Assembly (NCBI GenBank): GCA_947313765.1
Contig: CAMZNQ010000142.1
Span: forward strand, 1-14,668
Length of the DNA stretch: 14,668 bases
Source of the DNA: an uncultured Sulfurovum sp.
Lineage (GTDB): Bacteria; Campylobacterota; Campylobacteria; Campylobacterales; Sulfurovaceae
Direction of reading: 5' to 3'
In this document: in pieces, positions 6,707 through 14,084 of the stretch
How positions within the stretch are numbered: position 1 is the stretch's first letter
How the letters are laid out: each line of letters begins with the position of its first letter
Notes under the pieces: generated by a model
Seen by the model: the letters and a program-made list of their open reading frames with translations, nothing else
The model's database searches: none
Told to the model about the DNA's origin: nothing
Position numbers and translations under genes: made by a program

Positions 6707-8641
6707 ATGTTAAATATTAGACGATATATCGGTGCTATTTTATTTGCTATATCTATACATATATACTTCTATAGTAGTCCAATACTTAAAGAGCTTGATT
6801 ATAAGTTTTATGACTTAACACAACTTTTTCTATCTAAAGATGAAACCTCATCCTATACAGTAATTATTGATATTGACGAAAAGAGCCTACAAGCATTAGG
6901 ACAATGGCCTTGGCCTAGAATTATTGATGCTAAACTAATTGATGCTATTGAAAGTATGAATCCCTCTGCAATAGGTGTAAATATACTATTTCCAGAAAAA
7001 GATAGAACTTCTCCTTTAGTAATGCAGGAGTTCTATAAAAAATTCTTCAATCTTGACATTAAACTAAATGATTTTCCAATAGAGTTACAAGATAATGACA
7101 AAGTTCTATCTAGCTCCATACAAAAATCTAATGCAACACTATCTACATATTTTACAAATAGTCCATATACAAAAGAGAGTTGTCAAAAATTACTATATAG
7201 AGACAATCTATTTAATGGAGCAAAAAGTGATTTAAACAGTACATCACTACTTTGTAATTATGAGTCCATACAAGATAGTGTTGATAATTTTGGATTTATT
7301 AATGCTTCTAGCGATAAAGATGGTGTTTTTAGGCGTATACCACTATTTGTTAACTATAAAAATAATATTTTTCCCTCTTTTGCTCTAGCAACAATTTTAA
7401 GTTTTGATAAGTATATTAATGTCGATACTCAGAAGAGTTCAATATTGGTAAACTTCTCAACAAAACCAAAAACTTTTTCAGCTATTGATATTTTAAGGGG
7501 AAAAGTTTCCCCTAGCGAAATTCAAGGTAAAATTGTAATTCTTGGTTCATCTGTAATTGGACTCTCATCTACATATATAACCTCAACAGGTAAAAAAATA
7601 TCTAGTTCAATGGTACATGCTTCTGTAATTGACAATATACTAGACAACTCTTTTTTAGTAGAGAAGAGTATCTATAAAACCATAAGTATTATTATATCTT
7701 TAGCACTCTCTATTATTATTACTATACTTCTTTTTAAAAGATTATATATATATGTTTTAGCTCTATTATTCTCTACTCTTACCATAAGCCTATACTATAT
7801 ATTTAACTCATATTTAGATGGTATATATCTATCAATAACTTATTTTTGGATTCCCTTTTTTATATTCTTTATACCTCTTTTACTATACCATGTAAATATA
7901 ACAGACTACGAAAGACAAGAACATGAAAAATTTCTTATTAGACAGAGTAAATTAGCGTCTATGGGAGAGATGCTCTCCTTAATTGCACACCAATGGAGAC
8001 AGCCACTATCTGCTATAAATGGAACTGTTCTAAACATTGACATAGATTTAAGAAAAAAAGGTATTCAGATAGAAAAGATTGATAGATACCTAAATGATAT
8101 TGAAGATTATACAAAATATCTATCTCAAACAATAGATGATTTTACAGACTTCTTTTCAACAAATACAAATAAAGAGCGTTTCTATATTTTAGATGCAATA
8201 AAAGAAGCAGAAAGGTTAGTAACCATATCAACAGATAATAATATAGATATAATCTACAATAATAACAGAGAAAATATTGAATTTCTAGGGTACAAATCAG
8301 AATTGATACAATCAATACTTATTATATTAAATAATGCTATATATGCTTGTCATGAAAATTTAGAAGATACAAATATAGGAGAGATTATAATTAACACCTA
8401 TATTAAAAGAGATTATATATATATAGCAATTGAGGATAATGGAAAAGGGATTAATAAAAGAGATATAAAAAATATATTTAATCCCTATTTTACAACTAAG
8501 CACAAGCAACATGGAACAGGCTTAGGTCTCTATATTCTTAAACTTATTATTGAAAATCATATAAATGGAAAGATTATTGTATCTAATGGTACAAAGGGAG
8601 CTATATTTACATTAGAAATACCACAAAATATAGATTTATAG
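6707..8641 (+). CDS. CHASE2-domain sensor histidine kinase
   Basis: A 644-residue membrane kinase. One N-terminal membrane helix (about 7-25) leads into a periplasmic CHASE2 domain (about 30-315), recognisable by DYKFYDL, VIIDIDEKSLQALGQWPWPR, PSAIGVNILF and GKIVILGSS. Three membrane helices follow (about 323-343, 346-367 and 373-395). The cytoplasmic part has the H-box GEMLSLIAHQWRQPLSAI with phospho-acceptor His428. The HATPase domain shows an N-box (N542/N543), DNGKG (577-581), FNPYFTTK (591-598) and GTGLGL (603-608). All catalytic motifs are intact. The ATG lies just after TAGTAG from the preceding gene, with no strong ribosome-binding site, which suggests coupling. It is the third gene of the FecR-OmpA-kinase unit. 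No response regulator is encoded in the window, so the output is unknown. The gene is very rich in ATA/TTA/AGA codons. Confidence 0.93.
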   Translation: MLNIRRYIGAILFAISIHIYFYSSPILKELDYKFYDLTQLFLSKDETSSYTVIIDIDEKSLQALGQWPWPRIIDAKLIDAIESMNPSAIGVNILFPEKDRTSPLVMQEFYKKFFNLDIKLNDFPIELQDNDKVLSSSIQKSNATLSTYFTNSPYTKESCQKLLYRDNLFNGAKSDLNSTSLLCNYESIQDSVDNFGFINASSDKDGVFRRIPLFVNYKNNIFPSFALATILSFDKYINVDTQKSSILVNFSTKPKTFSAIDILRGKVSPSEIQGKIVILGSSVIGLSSTYITSTGKKISSSMVHASVIDNILDNSFLVEKSIYKTISIIISLALSIIITILLFKRLYIYVLALLFSTLTISLYYIFNSYLDGIYLSITYFWIPFFIFFIPLLLYHVNITDYERQEHEKFLIRQSKLASMGEMLSLIAHQWRQPLSAINGTVLNIDIDLRKKGIQIEKIDRYLNDIEDYTKYLSQTIDDFTDFFSTNTNKERFYILDAIKEAERLVTISTDNNIDIIYNNNRENIEFLGYKSELIQSILIILNNAIYACHENLEDTNIGEIIINTYIKRDYIYIAIEDNGKGINKRDIKNIFNPYFTTKHKQHGTGLGLYILKLIIENHINGKIIVSNGTKGAIFTLEIPQNIDL

Positions 8642-8659
8642 AGATTTTTTATCTCTTTT
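8640..8659 (+). terminator. Weak hairpin terminator after the kinase
   Basis: AGAGAT (8640-8645, overlapping the stop codon), a T5 loop, ATCTCT (8651-8656) and three further Ts. The stem is short and AT-rich, so it probably terminates only partly. The lytic transglycosylase gene starts 52 bases further on and may receive read-through. Confidence 0.4.
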
Positions 8660-8711
8660 GATACCATTGATTAACAAAATATGTGTAGACTTTTCCTTTG
8701 TAGGAGAAAAT

Positions 8712-9731
8712 ATGAGACAGATAAGATTAATTCTTATGCTTTTACTATTTTTAACAAATATAATAGAAGCAAAAGACTACAACAACAAGCGTGAAGTGAA
8801 AAACTTTATCAATATGATGGTTAAAAAACACCATTTTAAAAGAGCAGAACTTAAAAAACTTTTTAGTCATGTTAAGTTCCAAAGAGGTGCTTTAGGAATG
8901 TTTAATCCTAAATATAGGAAAAGACCTAAAAATCCACCAAAACACTATCCAAAACATGGTTCATGGGATAGATATGAGAAGATATTTCTAAAAGATATTA
9001 AAGTTAGAAAAGGTGTAGAGTATCTAAGAGAACATAGAACTATATTTAAAAAAGTATATAGAAGATATGGCGTTCCCCCAGAGTATGTTACAGCCATTAT
9101 TGGAGTCGAGAGCCACTATGGATACAACAGAGGTAAATTCCCTGCATTTGACACACTTACGACATTGGCTTTTGAACCAAATAGACGTAAGAAATATTTT
9201 AAATATGAACTTAAAAATCTACTTCTTCTCTCTAAAAAAGAGAGATTTAACCCTAAAAATGTAAAAAGTTCTTTTGCTGGGGCTATTGGACTAGGACAAT
9301 TTATGCCAAGTTCATACGATGCATTTGCTGTTGATTTTAATGGAGATGGTAGGCGAAGTCTACAAACAACATCAGATGCTATTGCTAGTATAGCTAACTA
9401 TTTTAAAAAAAATGGGTGGAGAAAAGGAGAAGTTGTAGCTACAAGAGTATCTTATGCTGGTAATAGATATAGAGGACGAAAAACAGGTTATAAACATAAA
9501 TATTCAAGAAGCTCTTTAAAAAATATTACTCCAAAAAGTGGTTCATGGTCGTATTGGGGAGCAGTTCGCTTAATAAAACTTGATAGATATAGATATGATG
9601 AACTTTGGTATGGAGCTAAAAACTTCTACGTTATTACTAGATATAATCATAGTTCATATTACGCTATGGCAGTCCATAAATTAGCTCAAAAGATAAAAAA
9701 ATCATATAGAGCAAAGTATGGTAAATTTTAA
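8712..9731 (+). CDS. MltB-family lytic murein transglycosylase
   Basis: Cleaves the glycan strands of peptidoglycan between MurNAc and GlcNAc, leaving 1,6-anhydro ends. I start at the ATG at 8712 (339 residues) because TAGGAG lies 5 bases before it and a clean Sec signal peptide follows (MRQIRLILMLLLFLTNIIEA). An in-frame ATG at 8658 would add 18 residues before that signal. There is no lipobox, so it is likely soluble in the periplasm. The SLT_2-type domain shows the catalytic glutamate in AIIGVESHYG (Glu133 in this numbering), then FPAFDTLTTLAFE, the GAIGLGQFMPSSY motif, and DFNGDGRRSLQTTSDAIASIANYF. The C-terminal 100 residues are basic and aromatic. It stands between a sensor kinase and two NlpC/P60 enzymes, in line with a wall-remodelling block. 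Family firm; exact mlt subtype not certain. Confidence 0.9.
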   Translation: MRQIRLILMLLLFLTNIIEAKDYNNKREVKNFINMMVKKHHFKRAELKKLFSHVKFQRGALGMFNPKYRKRPKNPPKHYPKHGSWDRYEKIFLKDIKVRKGVEYLREHRTIFKKVYRRYGVPPEYVTAIIGVESHYGYNRGKFPAFDTLTTLAFEPNRRKKYFKYELKNLLLLSKKERFNPKNVKSSFAGAIGLGQFMPSSYDAFAVDFNGDGRRSLQTTSDAIASIANYFKKNGWRKGEVVATRVSYAGNRYRGRKTGYKHKYSRSSLKNITPKSGSWSYWGAVRLIKLDRYRYDELWYGAKNFYVITRYNHSSYYAMAVHKLAQKIKKSYRAKYGKF

Positions 9732-9753
9732 AAAAAAATCAAAAAGATATGAA

Positions 9754-9786
9754 AATGTGATATTTTCTTAAAAAAAAAGTCACATT
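9754..9786 (+). repeat. Inverted repeat AATGTGA...TCACATT after the transglycosylase gene
   Basis: A perfect 7-bp inverted repeat (9754-9760 and 9780-9786) with a 19-base, A-rich centre. It could fold in the 3' end of the transglycosylase transcript as a weak terminator or serve as a protein site upstream of the NlpC/P60 promoter. The centre is longer than in CRP/FNR sites. A small nested stem, GAAAAT-GTGAT-ATTTTC, overlaps its left arm (9751-9767). Confidence 0.35.
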
Positions 9787-9813
9787 CTATATTTTATTGA
9801 TTATTTAACTCTT

Positions 9814-9843
9814 TTACACTATTATTACACATTAGTTTATATT
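9814..9843 (+). promoter_or_regulatory. Promoter with 11-bp-spaced TTACAC repeat before the NlpC/P60 genes
   Basis: TTACAC occurs at 9814-9819 and again at 9825-9830, exactly 11 bases apart, and a -10-like TATATT follows at 9838-9843 after 7 bases. The ATG is at 9876 with AGGAG ahead of it. The layout (two TTACAC units, a 7-8 base gap, then -10) is the same as at the soxX promoter. Confidence 0.45.
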
Positions 9844-9875
9844 TTAAATTGTGCAATAAATCAGGAGAATGTTAA

Positions 9876-10607
9876 ATGAATTTACTTAGAAATACTCTAT
9901 TATCTATTATTGCTGTTCAAGTTTTAGTACTTGCTCAACTCTCTTTTGTAAAATACTATAGCAACAATAACTATGCAAATATGCTAAAAGGTAATCTATT
10001 TACCTCTACATCTTCCAAATCAAAACTACCTTTACCTTTAGTTATTCAAACAACTCTATTCTCGCCAAAAAAAGAGATTTTAGGTAAATCTATTCAGATT
10101 CAACTAAAAAAAGAGTTAAAAACTCTTATCTATCCTCAAATATCAAATAGATACTTAGCTCTTCTCTATATAAAAAGGTCTGAAGAGCAGATATATATGG
10201 TAGAGAGAAATGCTAAAAAGCTTTTAGGTCTAAAATATGTTTGGGGTGCAACAGGGCCTAATAAATTTGACTGTTCAGGATTTACTCAAAGTGTATATAG
10301 GAGAGCAGGAATAAAGATTCCTAGAAACTCAAGAGCTCAAGCAAAAGTTGGGAGATATATAAGATATGAAGAGCTTAAAAAAGGAGATATGGTATTTTTT
10401 GATACAAATCGTAAAAAGATAGGCAGAGTTAACCATGTGGGTATCTATTTAGAAGATGGAAAATTTATACATGCAAGTTCAGGTAGTAAGAAAGTAGTTA
10501 TTACAAACTTTGATAAAAAAAGATATTACAAGAGTCGCTTTCTTTGGGGACGACGAATTATTACTAAAGATGTTAAAAATCTACATTTAAGTAAAAAATC
10601 TGTATAA
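9876..10607 (+). CDS. NlpC/P60-family cell-wall endopeptidase, first of a tandem pair
   Basis: A 243-residue protein with an N-terminal hydrophobic segment (about 5-25; uncleaved anchor or signal peptide), a 75-residue linker, and a C-terminal NlpC/P60 domain from about residue 107. The catalytic cysteine is C133 in FDCSGFTQ, the histidine is H187 in VNHVGIYL, and the third polar residue is probably H199 in FIHASSG. GATGPNKFDCSGF and KKGDMVFFDT are typical family strings. Members usually cut the bond between D-Glu and diaminopimelate or the crosslink in peptidoglycan peptides. The start has AGGAG 8 bases upstream. The next gene, 47 bp downstream, encodes a close relative with a different N-terminal part, so the pair arose by duplication. 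Family certain; substrate bond not known. Confidence 0.92.
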   Translation: MNLLRNTLLSIIAVQVLVLAQLSFVKYYSNNNYANMLKGNLFTSTSSKSKLPLPLVIQTTLFSPKKEILGKSIQIQLKKELKTLIYPQISNRYLALLYIKRSEEQIYMVERNAKKLLGLKYVWGATGPNKFDCSGFTQSVYRRAGIKIPRNSRAQAKVGRYIRYEELKKGDMVFFDTNRKKIGRVNHVGIYLEDGKFIHASSGSKKVVITNFDKKRYYKSRFLWGRRIITKDVKNLHLSKKSV

Positions 10608-10608
10608 T
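10580..10608 (+). promoter_or_regulatory. Possible internal promoter for the second NlpC/P60 gene
   Basis: TCTACA (10580-10585, 4 of 6 matches to TTGACA) and a perfect TATAAT (10603-10608) are separated by 17 bases. They overlap the end of the first NlpC/P60 gene, 47 bases before the next ATG. It could add transcription of the second gene. AT-rich context makes chance matches likely. Confidence 0.33.
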
Positions 10609-10654
10609 ATATATAGTTAGTTTATATTCTTTATTATTAATTAAGGAGGATTAG

Positions 10655-11482
10655 ATGAGACTAATTATAAAAATATTAATATCAGTTCTTCTGTTTCAAT
10701 TCACAGTAGGATGGATATATATGAAATATACAAATCAAAATAATAGTAAAAAAGTAGAGATTCTTCAGAATAGTTTTACTTTAAAAAAAGTTAAAAAAGA
10801 TACTATTGTTGCAAAGAGAAAGGCTCTTCCTATCTCTACTGAATATACTGATTATAGTGATAATCAAAAAAAACCTATTGTTAAAGTTGTTAAATCAATA
10901 AAGACTCATAAAATAGATAAAAAAATTAAAATAACTAAAGCAATAGAAAGTAAAGAAAAAGTTAAAATTACTAAAGTTATAGGTACTAACAGCTCTAAAC
11001 CCATTCTAAAGGTATATAAAAAGATAGAGAAAAAGATTAAGCTCTCTTCTCAAATAGAGAAATATGCAAAAAAAATGTTAGGAAAAAAATATGTTTGGGG
11101 AGCTACTGGCCCAAAATGTTATGACTGCTCTGGATTTACACAGAGAGTATTTAGAAAAGTTGCAGGAATTAAACTTCCTAGAGTCTCCTACCTACAAGCT
11201 AAGGTAGGTAAAAAAATCTCTTTTAAAAAGTTAAAACAGGGAGATATGGTCTTTTTTGATACAGAAAAAAAACGTACAGGTAGAGTCAATCATGTTGGAA
11301 TCTATCTAAGAAATGGTAATTTTATTCATGCTAGTTCAGGTGGTAAAAAAGTGATTATTACAAATTTTAGAAAAAAAAGATTCTATAAAAATCGTTTTCT
11401 TTGGGGTAGACGTGTAATTAAAGATAGAAATCCAGTAGCCATCAACAATTCCACAAAAATAAATTTTAGTAAATTAAATTAA
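10655..11482 (+). CDS. NlpC/P60-family cell-wall endopeptidase, second of a tandem pair
   Basis: A 275-residue protein with a membrane anchor or signal (about 4-22), a long lysine-rich linker (about 30-130, with repeated KITK/KVIK-like stretches), and a C-terminal NlpC/P60 domain. Catalytic residues are C158 in YDCSGFTQ, H213 in VNHVGIYL and probably H225 in FIHASSG. The domain is, by eye, about two-thirds identical to that of the preceding gene, while the N-terminal halves share nothing clear. One extra cysteine (C155) lies just before the catalytic motif. The linker is long and basic enough to span or bind the wall. The ribosome-binding site AAGGAGGA is very strong, better than that of the first copy. 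A terminator follows at 11513. Family certain; exact bond cut unknown. Confidence 0.92.
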   Translation: MRLIIKILISVLLFQFTVGWIYMKYTNQNNSKKVEILQNSFTLKKVKKDTIVAKRKALPISTEYTDYSDNQKKPIVKVVKSIKTHKIDKKIKITKAIESKEKVKITKVIGTNSSKPILKVYKKIEKKIKLSSQIEKYAKKMLGKKYVWGATGPKCYDCSGFTQRVFRKVAGIKLPRVSYLQAKVGKKISFKKLKQGDMVFFDTEKKRTGRVNHVGIYLRNGNFIHASSGGKKVIITNFRKKRFYKNRFLWGRRVIKDRNPVAINNSTKINFSKLN

Positions 11483-11512
11483 AAATTTTATAAGTATGTT
11501 ACTTTTATTCAC

Positions 11513-11543
11513 ATAGAGTAGATTGATTTTCTGCTCTATTTTA
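11513..11543 (+). terminator. Rho-independent terminator of the NlpC/P60 unit
   Basis: ATAGAGTAG (11513-11521) pairs with CTGCTCTAT (11531-11539), nine pairs including one U-G, around a 9-base loop, and runs into TTTTAATT. It lies 31 bases after the stop of the second NlpC/P60 gene and separates the envelope block from sucCD. Confidence 0.7.
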
Positions 11544-11564
11544 ATTCTTATCTCCTATAAGAAT
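11544..11564 (+). repeat. Second hairpin between the NlpC/P60 terminator and sucC
   Basis: ATTCTTAT (11544-11551) and ATAAGAAT (11557-11564) form a perfect 8-bp inverted repeat with the loop CTCCT. It follows the terminator at once and lies upstream of the sucC -10. It could be a backup terminator, although no T-run follows, or a regulator site. Confidence 0.4.
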
Positions 11565-11657
11565 ATATCAACTCATTTAACTGTGTAGATACTCAACAAT
11601 CATACAAAATTACTCCTAATTATATTACTATTAAATCAAGATTATCTCTCTTAATCG

Positions 11658-11663
11658 TATAAT
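11658..11663 (+). promoter_or_regulatory. -10 box of the sucCD promoter
   Basis: A perfect TATAAT lies 35 bases before the sucC start. The region 17 bases upstream has no clear TTGACA, as is common in Campylobacterota, where the upstream element is AT-rich and periodic. The leader would be about 30 bases and includes the TGAGGAG ribosome-binding site (11686-11692). Confidence 0.6.
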
Positions 11664-11698
11664 AATTTCAACTTTAAATCAAAAATGAGGAGTCCACA

Positions 11699-12871
11699 TT
11701 GAATATTCATGAATATCAGGCGAAACAAGTTTTTGCTAAGTACGGTGTACCAACACCTAGAGGTATCATAGCAAACACCCCTGACCAAGCTGTCGCAAAC
11801 GCTAAAGAGTTAGGTGGAAACATCTGGGTTGTAAAAGCTCAAATCCACGCAGGTGGTAGAGGACTTGGTGGTGGTGTAAAACTAGCTAAGTCAATAGAAG
11901 AAGTTCGAGAACTTGCTACTGAAATTTTAGGAATGACTCTCGTAACACATCAAACTGGACCAGAGGGTAAACTTGTTCAAAAGGTTTACATTGAAGAGGG
12001 TGCAGACATTAAAGATGAACTTTACCTATCTGTTGTTCTTGACAGAGCTGCTGAAATGCCAATTATTATGGCTTCAACAGAGGGTGGAATGGACATTGAA
12101 ACTGTGGCTGAAAAGACACCTGAAAAAATCATTAAAATAGCTGTTGACCCTGCTTTTGGTTTCCAAGGTTATCACGGAAGAGAACTTATATTTGGTCTTG
12201 GAATTACAGATAAAGCTGAACAGAAAAAGATGATTCAATTTGCATCTAAACTCTATAAACTCTATATGGAAAATGATGCAGAGATGATTGAGATTAACCC
12301 ACTCATTAAAACTGGTTCTGGAGATTTTATTGCTCTTGACGGAAAAATGGGATTTGATGACTCGGCACTTGGTCGTCACCCAGATATTGAAGATATGAGA
12401 GATATTTCAGAAGAGGACCCAGATGAGAGAGAAGCTTCTCAATATGGACTATCTTACATTGCTCTTGATGGAGAGATTGGTTGTATGGTAAATGGTGCTG
12501 GTCTTGCGATGGGTACAATGGATACCATTAACTACATGGGTGGAACACCTGCAAACTTCCTTGATGTGGGTGGTACAGCAAACGCTGAAACCGTTGCAAA
12601 AGGGTTTGAGATTATTCTTAAAAATCCAAATGTAAAAGCTATTTTTGTAAACATCTTTGGTGGAATTGTAAGATGTGACAGAATCGCGAATGGTATTCTT
12701 GAAGCGACTAAATTGGTAGATGTAAATGTGCCAGTTATTGTTAGACTTGATGGAACAAATGCAGCAGAGGCAGCAGTTATTTTAGAAAATGCAAATATCG
12801 ACAATGTTATTGCAGCAACTGACCTTGGTGATGGTGCAGCAAAAGCAGTAGCAGCAGCAAAAGGAGAGTAG
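11699..12871 (+). CDS. sucC: Succinyl-CoA synthetase (ADP-forming) beta subunit
   Basis: Forms, with SucD, the enzyme that interconverts succinate plus CoA plus ATP with succinyl-CoA. In an rTCA organism it runs toward succinyl-CoA, the substrate of the downstream Kor enzyme. The protein is 390 residues, about the usual length. It has an N-terminal ATP-grasp domain (MNIHEYQAK, then KAQIHAGGRGLGGGVKL at 46-62, EINPLI at 198-203) and a C-terminal CoA-ligase domain with the signature VNIFGGIVRCDRIA (317-330). The start codon is TTG at 11699. It is fixed by TGAGGAG six bases before it and by exact agreement with the usual SucC N-terminus; a nearby ATG at 11685 is in another frame. sucD follows after 3 bases. 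Codon use is more GC-tolerant than in the envelope genes, as in highly expressed genes. Confidence 0.97.
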   Translation: MNIHEYQAKQVFAKYGVPTPRGIIANTPDQAVANAKELGGNIWVVKAQIHAGGRGLGGGVKLAKSIEEVRELATEILGMTLVTHQTGPEGKLVQKVYIEEGADIKDELYLSVVLDRAAEMPIIMASTEGGMDIETVAEKTPEKIIKIAVDPAFGFQGYHGRELIFGLGITDKAEQKKMIQFASKLYKLYMENDAEMIEINPLIKTGSGDFIALDGKMGFDDSALGRHPDIEDMRDISEEDPDEREASQYGLSYIALDGEIGCMVNGAGLAMGTMDTINYMGGTPANFLDVGGTANAETVAKGFEIILKNPNVKAIFVNIFGGIVRCDRIANGILEATKLVDVNVPVIVRLDGTNAAEAAVILENANIDNVIAATDLGDGAAKAVAAAKGE

Positions 12872-12874
12872 TAG

Positions 12875-13744
12875 ATGTCAATTTTAGTAAATAAAGATAC
12901 AAAAGTAATAGTTCAAGGTTTCACAGGTGGAGAGGGTACATTCCACGCAGAGCAGTGTATGGCTTATGGTACAGATATTGTAGGTGGTGTAACGCCAGGC
13001 AAAGGTGGTCAAACACACCTTGGAAAACCAGTATTTAACACCGTAAAAGAGGCAGTAGCAGCAACAGGTGCTACGGTATCTATGGTTTTTGTTCCACCTG
13101 CATTTGTTGGTGATGCTGTCATGGAAGCTGCATCAGCAGGAATTGAACTAGCTGTTATCATTACAGAGGGTGCGCCAGTTCGTGATATGCAAGCAGCTAA
13201 AGCGTGTGCTACTAAAAATGGTATGATGACTATTGGGCCAAACTGTCCAGGTATTATTACGGCTGATGAGTGTAAGATTGGTATTATGCCAGGTAATATT
13301 TTCAAAAAAGGAAATGTTGGTCTTATCTCTAAATCGGGTACATTAACCTATGAAGGTGCAAACCAAGTTGTTAATGAAGGTTACGGAATTACAACAGCTG
13401 TTGGTATTGGTGGAGACCCAATTATTGGTCTTAGCTATAAACAACTTCTTCAGATGTTCCAAGATGACCCAGAGACTGAAGCGATTGTAATGATTGGCGA
13501 GATTGGTGGAGATTTAGAGATTCAAGCTGCTAAGTTTATTGAAGAGAATATCACTAAACCAGTTGTGGCATTTATTGCTGGTCAATCTGCACCTCCAGGT
13601 AAAAGAATGGGTCATGCAGGAGCTATTATTTCAGGTTCTGCTGGTACTGCTAAAGAGAAGATGGACGCACTTTCAGCTGTTGGTGTTGAAGTTGTCGTGA
13701 GTCCTGCTGAGATTGGTAAAGCTGTTAAAAAAGTTTTAGGTTAA
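12875..13744 (+). CDS. sucD: Succinyl-CoA synthetase (ADP-forming) alpha subunit
   Basis: The alpha subunit binds CoA and carries the phosphohistidine intermediate. The 289-residue product matches the family length. The CoA-binding Rossmann domain starts at [30 protein letters not shown] is at 121-127. The active-site histidine is H247 in KRMGHAGAI, equivalent to E. coli His246. The ATG at 12875 is 3 bases after the sucC stop, with GGAGAG at the end of sucC as ribosome-binding site, so the two subunits are made in a coupled way. A strong inverted repeat follows the stop and probably ends the transcript. Together with the kor genes downstream, it supplies the succinate-to-2-oxoglutarate part of the reductive TCA cycle. 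Identification is firm. Confidence 0.97.
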   Translation: MSILVNKDTKVIVQGFTGGEGTFHAEQCMAYGTDIVGGVTPGKGGQTHLGKPVFNTVKEAVAATGATVSMVFVPPAFVGDAVMEAASAGIELAVIITEGAPVRDMQAAKACATKNGMMTIGPNCPGIITADECKIGIMPGNIFKKGNVGLISKSGTLTYEGANQVVNEGYGITTAVGIGGDPIIGLSYKQLLQMFQDDPETEAIVMIGEIGGDLEIQAAKFIEENITKPVVAFIAGQSAPPGKRMGHAGAIISGSAGTAKEKMDALSAVGVEVVVSPAEIGKAVKKVLG

Positions 13745-13751
13745 TTTAAAT

Positions 13752-13780
13752 AGAGAAGAGTATCTACCCTCTTCTCTCTT
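13752..13780 (+). terminator. Terminator after sucD
   Basis: AGAGAAGAG (13752-13760) and CTCTTCTCT (13769-13777) form a perfect 9-bp stem with an 8-base loop, seven bases after the sucD stop. The following CTTCTACT is pyrimidine-rich but lacks a long T-run. A weaker stem, CTCTTCC/GGGAGAG (13811-13838), lies behind it. Confidence 0.6.
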
Positions 13781-13982
13781 CTACTATTGAACACAATATT
13801 TCTCGTAATCCTCTTCCATAATTTACTATTTGGGAGAGTGAGGTTCATTGAACAATAATTCCACCTCTAAATATTAAGATAACTACATATATAGATGAAA
13901 AACCCATTAAAAAATTAGCCATTCTAATTGAGATTATACCCTTGTTTTATATTAAAAAAAAGCTTAAAACCTATTGCTCCAA

Positions 13983-13997
13983 TTGGTAACATACCAA
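13983..13997. promoter_or_regulatory. Operator-like palindrome TTGGTA-ACA-TACCAA
   Basis: A perfect 6-bp inverted repeat around 3 bases, centred about 58 bases upstream of the korD -10 box. A stem with a 3-base loop is possible in RNA, but the position upstream of a promoter fits a protein-binding site better. The regulator is not known. Confidence 0.35.
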
Positions 13998-14047
13998 GTT
14001 ATCACATCAATAATAGTGGGTTATTTATACACTCATTACAAAAAGTT

Positions 14048-14056
14048 TGATATTCT
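14048..14056 (+). promoter_or_regulatory. Extended -10 promoter of the kor operon
   Basis: TG-A-TATTCT forms an extended -10 element (TG at 14048-14049, hexamer at 14051-14056). The transcript would start near 14062-14064, at the base of the hairpin described next. Confidence 0.45.
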
Positions 14057-14061
14057 ACTTG

Positions 14062-14084
14062 AAGTGATAGAAACTATCTCACTT
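14062..14084 (+). repeat. 5'-leader hairpin of the kor mRNA
   Basis: AAGTGATAG (14062-14070) pairs with CTATCTCACTT (14074-14084) around an AAA loop: nine pairs with a 2-base bulge. It would sit at the very 5' end of the transcript predicted from the -10 box, about 28 bases before the korD ATG. This position suits an mRNA-stabilising stem, though a regulator site is also possible. Confidence 0.4.

Noticed and set aside
8658..8711. Upstream ATG for the transglycosylase at 8658
   Set aside because: It lies against the terminator hairpin, lacks a ribosome-binding site and would displace the signal peptide from the N-terminus.
12074..13305. Minus-strand open frames of 63-101 codons across sucC and sucD
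   Set aside because: Antisense shadows of well-conserved genes.
13894..13917. Seven-codon frame in the sucD-korD spacer
   Set aside because: No ribosome-binding site and no sign of function.
14028..14041. TACAC...TTACA upstream of korD as a third copy of the sox/NlpC box
   Set aside because: The units are 9, not 11, bases apart and the second ends in A rather than C.
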